Below are positions 43,397 through 47,426 of a DNA stretch of 47,426 bases, in pieces. The first letter of the stretch is position 1. Every line of letters begins with the position of its first letter. Position numbers and translations under genes: made by a program. The notes under the pieces were generated by a model, which saw nothing but the letters and a program-made list of their open reading frames with translations, ran no database searches and was not told the DNA's origin. The DNA is from Gammaproteobacteria bacterium (lineage in GTDB: Bacteria > Pseudomonadota > Gammaproteobacteria > JAADGQ01), in assembly GCA_013152295.1 (NCBI GenBank), contig JAADGQ010000103.1, positions 2,381 to 49,806 of the forward strand. The letters run 5' to 3'.

Positions 43397-44713
43397 ATGA
43401 ATCGCGAGACAATAAGCCCAATACAAAACAAATTATTGGGTATCACCGAATACCAGCAGCGTTTTAAACTGCATAACGAGCTGCATGTCGGTGCTTGCGA
43501 ACAGATTGAGGCACCAACCCAGATATCACACCTAGTGCTCCTGTGTGGCAACCACCAGGCGGACAATGAACGCCAGCTGATTACCCAACTGTGTGAACGC
43601 TACGGCGTGGCGCCACCCACCCCGCAGGACAACCACTTTAGTGCCATGTTGGGCACTTTCCGCATGATCTGGGAACGCCACACCGAATACTCCACCTACA
43701 CCTTTTTTCATAGTGCGCCCTTTGAAACACCTTTTACTGAGCCCGCCATTGGCCATGTACCCAAAGAGTGGTTGGAACGACTTTCTGGTGAAGTCATTGC
43801 CGCTACCCATATCGCGATAGAGAGCAAAGAGCGCCCGCAACGCAGCTTGAAAGAGCTCTCTGTTCTGTTTGCATCGAACACGGTAATTGGCTCAGAAGTA
43901 GCCGCGGGCAGTGCTATCGTCTGGACCGACAACCAAATTCACGTCGATGGTTTTGGGCGCATTCTGATTCACGACATTAACCTGCGCAGTCGGCAAGCTG
44001 GCCGTCTGGTGCAGCGCCTGCTAGAGATTGAAAGCTACCGCATGTTGGCGATGATTCCTGTGCCAATGATGCGTAATTACATCCCCCAACTGGCCCAATT
44101 TGATGAGCGCCTGGCAACGCTAACAGAAAACAACATCAAGCTTGAGTGTGCGGGAGACGAACAGCAACAGCTGAATGAGCTGACACAGCTTGCAGCAGAG
44201 ATTGAGCGTATTTCGGCGAAAACCAGCCTGCGTTTTAACGCCTCATCCATGTATTACGAGATCGTTAAACTGCGCGTTTCCGAACTGCGTGAAAGTCGCA
44301 TCCAGGGATTACAGATGTTTCAGGAGTTCATGGAGCAACGCCTCTCCTCCGCCATGGACACCTGCTCTCTGGTCAACAATAAACTGGAGACGCTCTCCAC
44401 CCGTGTTCAGCGCGTCTCATCGCTGCTACGCACTCGCGTAGAGATCTCGATGGAGAAACAGAGCCGTGACCTGCTGCGCTCCATGGACAGACGCGCCCAC
44501 CTGCAACTGCGTTTGCAAGAGGCGGTAGAGGGGCTCTCTATTGTGGTACTCAGTTACTACCTGCTTGGCCTGATATCGTACGGACTTAAAGCGGTCAAAG
44601 CGTCAGGGATCAAGTTTGATACAGAGCTCGTCACAGGTATGGCAATCCCCATTGTTGTGGCCATCGTCTACCTTTCAGTGAGGCGACTGCGACACTCGGT
44701 TCATAACGAATAG
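43397..44713 (+). CDS. DUF3422-family inner-membrane protein
   Basis: A 438-residue protein of the DUF3422 family, whose function is not known. The first ~370 residues are cytoplasmic and partly coiled coil (about 255-370), with HNELHVGACEQIEAPTQISH, FGRILIHDINLRSRQAGRLV and LAMIPVPMMRNYIPQL as recognisable family stretches. The C-terminus has two membrane segments (about 375-395 and 410-430) and a short basic tail. It has its own strong promoter, so is probably expressed constitutively. It converges on cca. Confidence 0.82.
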   Translation: MNRETISPIQNKLLGITEYQQRFKLHNELHVGACEQIEAPTQISHLVLLCGNHQADNERQLITQLCERYGVAPPTPQDNHFSAMLGTFRMIWERHTEYSTYTFFHSAPFETPFTEPAIGHVPKEWLERLSGEVIAATHIAIESKERPQRSLKELSVLFASNTVIGSEVAAGSAIVWTDNQIHVDGFGRILIHDINLRSRQAGRLVQRLLEIESYRMLAMIPVPMMRNYIPQLAQFDERLATLTENNIKLECAGDEQQQLNELTQLAAEIERISAKTSLRFNASSMYYEIVKLRVSELRESRIQGLQMFQEFMEQRLSSAMDTCSLVNNKLETLSTRVQRVSSLLRTRVEISMEKQSRDLLRSMDRRAHLQLRLQEAVEGLSIVVLSYYLLGLISYGLKAVKASGIKFDTELVTGMAIPIVVAIVYLSVRRLRHSVHNE

Positions 44714-44782
44714 TTGATACGAAACAGACCCTGGCAGCCTGTTAATCAACTGTGGCGTGAGGCGAAGATTAAGGGGTAAAGA

Positions 44783-46006
44783 TTACAAAGAGCGCCGCTG
44801 CTGTTTAATCGCCAGCAAGCGTTGCTCACGTAGCGCCTGTGCCATCTCACTGCCTTTTAATCCCTGCTTGGCCAGTGCTTTGGCAGAGACAGAATTGGCC
44901 GCTTGCAGCGCGTGGCGAAACAGATCTGCTTGCGGATAAGCGGCCTCTTCAAAGCCGGTTCGGCCCCGCGAATCGGCATGGCAAACCAGCACAAACTGCT
45001 CAAAACGCTGTGGGCGACGAAATGCATCCAGCGCCTGCAACGTATCCAGCACGGTTGTCGCACGCAGCTCTGCAGCGCGGTGACAGTGGGTGTGATAGCG
45101 AGCAGTGAGCAGTGCCAGCTGGCTGTACTCTTTGGGCACCCGCAGGCGCTGACAGATCCCCTTCGCCAATTTAACGCCGCGCTCTTCATGGCCAACATGG
45201 CTCGGCCACTGCTCTGGCGGTGTCTCGCCTTTGCCAAGATCATGCAGCAACGCAGCAAAGCAGACCTGTGGATCAGCACTCAGTCGCGCCGCCTGGTCGA
45301 CCACACTTAATGTGTGTACGCCGGTATCAATTTCCGGGTGGTATTTTTCCGGCTGCGGCACACCGAACAGACGATCAACCTCGGGCAACAGCACCTTGAG
45401 TGCGCCACACTTACGCAGTACTTCAAAAAAATGCGACGGCGTGCGCTCAGCCAACGCCAGGCTCAACTCACGCCACACCCGTTCTGCAACCAGCGCATCA
45501 ACCTCACCCTGCGCCACCATCTGCGCCATTAATGCGTAGGTCTCATCGGCAACAGTGAAACCGTGGCTGGCAAAACGAGCTGCAAAACGGGCGACGCGTA
45601 AAATGCGCACAGGGTCTTCCACAAACGCTGAGGAGACGTGACGCAGTGTGCGTGCATGCAGGTCGGCAGCACCATTAAACGGATCGATCAACTCGCCCGC
45701 TTCCGTTTGCGCCATCGCGTTAATGGTCAGATCACGGCGACGCAGATCATCCTCTAGCGAGACATCCGCAGCTGCATGCACAGCAAACCCTTTGTAACCC
45801 GGCGCAGTTTTACGCTCGGTGCGCGCCAGCGCGTACTCTTCATGCGTCTGCGGATGGAGAAAAACCGGAAAATCTTTGCCCACCGGGCGAAAGTTGAGCG
45901 CCAGCATCTCTTCCGCTGTGGCGCCCACTACAACCCAATCGCGATCTTTAACCGGCAGCCCGAGCAGCTGGTCTCTGACCGCACCGCCAACAGCATAAAT
46001 TTGCAA
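44783..46006 (-). CDS. cca: CCA-adding tRNA nucleotidyltransferase with HD domain
   Basis: A 407-residue enzyme that builds or repairs the CCA end of tRNAs. The nucleotidyltransferase head has VGGAVRDQLLGLPVKDRDW, the metal-binding aspartates in DRDW, the RRRDLTINAMA motif and EDPVRILRVARFAARF. The HD domain (FAALLHDLGKG, HVGHEERG) is that of the gammaproteobacterial multifunctional form, which adds phosphatase and phosphodiesterase activity. Length is normal. It is followed on the same strand by no other gene; the NDUFA9-like gene lies upstream with a 37-base gap. Confidence 0.96.
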   Translation of the reverse strand: MQIYAVGGAVRDQLLGLPVKDRDWVVVGATAEEMLALNFRPVGKDFPVFLHPQTHEEYALARTERKTAPGYKGFAVHAAADVSLEDDLRRRDLTINAMAQTEAGELIDPFNGAADLHARTLRHVSSAFVEDPVRILRVARFAARFASHGFTVADETYALMAQMVAQGEVDALVAERVWRELSLALAERTPSHFFEVLRKCGALKVLLPEVDRLFGVPQPEKYHPEIDTGVHTLSVVDQAARLSADPQVCFAALLHDLGKGETPPEQWPSHVGHEERGVKLAKGICQRLRVPKEYSQLALLTARYHTHCHRAAELRATTVLDTLQALDAFRRPQRFEQFVLVCHADSRGRTGFEEAAYPQADLFRHALQAANSVSAKALAKQGLKGSEMAQALREQRLLAIKQQRRSL

Positions 46007-46043
46007 ACGAGCGCCCTTCCCTATTCAGATTTGAGCGATGCAC

Positions 46044-46991
46044 TCAACGACGTGCCGCCCGACGAAAAAAGTCGAAGCGCGCGCGCACTTCACGCGGCCT
46101 TAGCATATTGGAGACAACGCCTTCCATCGGTGTAGGCTCAATACCCAGCAACAGCAATCCATTGTTATCGCTGACACAGTCTCTCTTCATCGAAAGGTAG
46201 TTATCGCGGGTAAAGGGTTTGCCTGGCACGAACTCCATAATACGCGCCTGCAAGCGCGACAACTTGTCATTCAGGCCGACCACGGCGCAGCCTGAACCAA
46301 TGGCGCGCGCGGTAAATTCAACCAGCTGACTCAACGTATAGACTTTGGGACCGCACAGGTCATAACGCTGGCCGTAGGTCGATCTGTCCTCTAACGCCTT
46401 CATAAAGGCATCGACCACATCCCCCACATAGACGGGTGCAAAACGGGCATCAGGGCACGCTAGCGGCAGTGCCAATGGCGACAGGCTCAGCAACGTAGCA
46501 AAACGGTTGAAAAAATCATCGTTGGGACCAAAGATCACCGCCGGACGAAAACTGGTGACATGCAGACCATCGACACGGTGAACACTATCCTCCCCTTCAC
46601 CTTTGCTGCGCAGATATTCGCTGCTGCCACCCTTGGCATCGGCATTGAGCGAACTCATGTGCAGCAACCGCGAAACACCTGCTGCCGTGCATGCCTGTGC
46701 AACCCGGCGCGGCAGCTCCACATGCAATTTGGTGAAATCACCCGCGCGCTGCTCATTGAGCACTGCGATCAGGTTGATCACCACATCGCAATCGGCGAAC
46801 TGCGCCTGCAACGCCTGTACATCGTTAATATCACACGCCACCATCTCCACGGTGGGCAACACGGTCAGCTCCCGGTGGCGCTCCGGACGACGGGTGATAA
46901 CACGCACCGTGTAGCCCTCATCCACCAAGCGGCGCGTCAAATGCCCGCCGACAAAACCGCTCCCCCCGAGCATACAGATTTTCTGCTTCAT
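46044..46991 (-). CDS. NAD(P)-binding reductase, complex I NDUFA9-like
   Basis: A 315-residue atypical short-chain dehydrogenase. It begins with the nucleotide-binding motif CMLGGSGFVGGHLTRRL, continues with VITRRPERHRELTVLP, VINLIAVLNEQRAGDF, LHMSSLNADAKGGSSEYLRS and ends with a basic tail. The serine and tyrosine of the catalytic triad lie in SSLN and SEYLRSKGE. It matches the NDUFA9 subfamily, which in bacteria has no settled role. It is read in the same direction as cca and may share its transcript (37-base gap). Confidence 0.85.
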   Translation of the reverse strand: MKQKICMLGGSGFVGGHLTRRLVDEGYTVRVITRRPERHRELTVLPTVEMVACDINDVQALQAQFADCDVVINLIAVLNEQRAGDFTKLHVELPRRVAQACTAAGVSRLLHMSSLNADAKGGSSEYLRSKGEGEDSVHRVDGLHVTSFRPAVIFGPNDDFFNRFATLLSLSPLALPLACPDARFAPVYVGDVVDAFMKALEDRSTYGQRYDLCGPKVYTLSQLVEFTARAIGSGCAVVGLNDKLSRLQARIMEFVPGKPFTRDNYLSMKRDCVSDNNGLLLLGIEPTPMEGVVSNMLRPREVRARFDFFRRAARR

Positions 46992-47205
46992 TATTAAATA
47001 ACCCTTTGTTTAAAAAATACTTTATCAATTCCCCACCGTCTGCACAGCAAGCAGTCGCAGGCACACATGCATTAACAGGCGGTGTAAGCTTAAGTCGCTC
47101 TGCAATACTAATGAGTGCAATACTATCTATGGATCTGCGCGACGCGCTGCGCGAGAGTTTAACCTATTTTCGAGCCCTCTTGAGGAGGGCGCGGAGGAGC
47201 AGAGG

Positions 47206-47426
47206 ATGGCTTTTGAATCGATTAATCCGGCAAATGGTCAGTTATTAAAAACTTTCGATGACTGGGACAGTGCCAAACTCGCCTCGGTGCTGACAGAGGT
47301 GCGCGCAGCGACGGCGTCGTGGCAAGCAACAACCCTCGAAACACGCTGCCAACTCATGATCAAAGCGGGAGCGATTATCCGCGAGCGCCAGCACGAGTTG
47401 GCTCACCTCATCACCCTTGAGATGGG
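47206..47426 (+). CDS. Succinate-semialdehyde-type aldehyde dehydrogenase, 3' end cut by the window edge
   Basis: The first 73 codons of an aldehyde dehydrogenase. The N-terminus reads MAFESINPANGQLLKTFDDW, then RAATASWQATTLETRC and IIRERQHELAHLITLEMG, which match GabD-like NAD(P)-dependent succinate-semialdehyde dehydrogenases. The catalytic cysteine region lies outside the window, so substrate and cofactor are not confirmed. GGAGGAGC lies upstream of the ATG. A small hairpin GCCCTC / GAGGGC (47174-47179 with 47185-47190) lies just before the ribosome site. Confidence 0.8.
   Translation, partial: MAFESINPANGQLLKTFDDWDSAKLASVLTEVRAATASWQATTLETRCQLMIKAGAIIRERQHELAHLITLEM

Noticed and set aside
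44713-44750. A GTTGAT / ATCAAC hairpin between DUF3422 and cca as a terminator
   Set aside because: The stem is interrupted, the loop is large and no T-run follows, so support is too weak to list it as a feature.
46560-46997. A 145-codon open frame on the plus strand opposite the NDUFA9-like gene
   Set aside because: It mirrors the nucleotide-binding half of that gene and has no start signals.
47006-47248. An 80-codon open frame overlapping the start of the aldehyde dehydrogenase gene
   Set aside because: No ribosome site and no domain; the aldehyde dehydrogenase start with GGAGGAGC explains the region better.

Overview
The window reads as chromosomal DNA of a free-living or facultatively symbiotic, motile gammaproteobacterium of moderate GC content. 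The evidence is the conserved blocks rpsP-rimM-trmD-rplS and hflD-purB, the Pseudomonas-like order cheR-cheV / flgA-flgM-flgN-ycgR, and single genes for TopA, RsgA, SohB, RmuC, RNase HI and the CCA enzyme. No rRNA or tRNA gene, CRISPR array, complete insertion sequence or prophage was found. The species cannot be named from this window.

Layout. 1-3.4 kb (minus strand) is a vitamin B12 uptake operon, btuB-btuM-cobO, under a cobalamin riboswitch. 3.5-5.6 kb holds a PilZ protein diverging from a histidine decarboxylase gene that overlaps a double-ACT protein gene. 5.7-9.3 kb has a REP pair, an exported TPR protein, an N-carbamoylputrescine amidase and a small membrane protein. 9.3-18.0 kb is a motility and signalling block: cheV-cheR leftwards and flgA-flgM-flgN-ycgR rightwards from a compact divergent promoter region, followed by an HDOD protein and a large hybrid histidine kinase. 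18-28 kb holds topA, rsgA, sohB, rmuC, a long TPR lipoprotein and an orphan hpnD-like gene. 28.3-33.8 kb is the most unusual part: a four-gene operon behind a perfect CRP-type dyad, encoding a small periplasmic phosphate-binding-protein-like factor, an outer-membrane beta-barrel, a membrane GGDEF-EAL protein and a FeeM-like N-acyl amino acid synthase. 33.9-36.2 kb is the rpsP operon. 36.3-44.7 kb holds an exported helical-repeat protein, rnhA, hflD, purB, an unrecognised secreted protein, a PEP-CTERM protein and a DUF3422 membrane protein. 44.8-47.4 kb holds cca, an NDUFA9-like reductase and the start of a succinate-semialdehyde-type dehydrogenase.

How it fits together. Cyclic-di-GMP recurs: a stand-alone PilZ protein, the flagellar brake YcgR and a GGDEF-EAL enzyme all lie here. 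The FeeM-like acyltransferase, the PEP-CTERM protein and a PrsT-like TPR lipoprotein are parts that occur together in exosortase-bearing bacteria, although no exosortase gene lies in this window. The best candidate for an undescribed system is the 28.3-33.8 kb operon, which appears to join sensing at the cell envelope to c-di-GMP turnover and N-acyl amino acid synthesis. The overlapping histidine decarboxylase/ACT pair is a second, smaller candidate.
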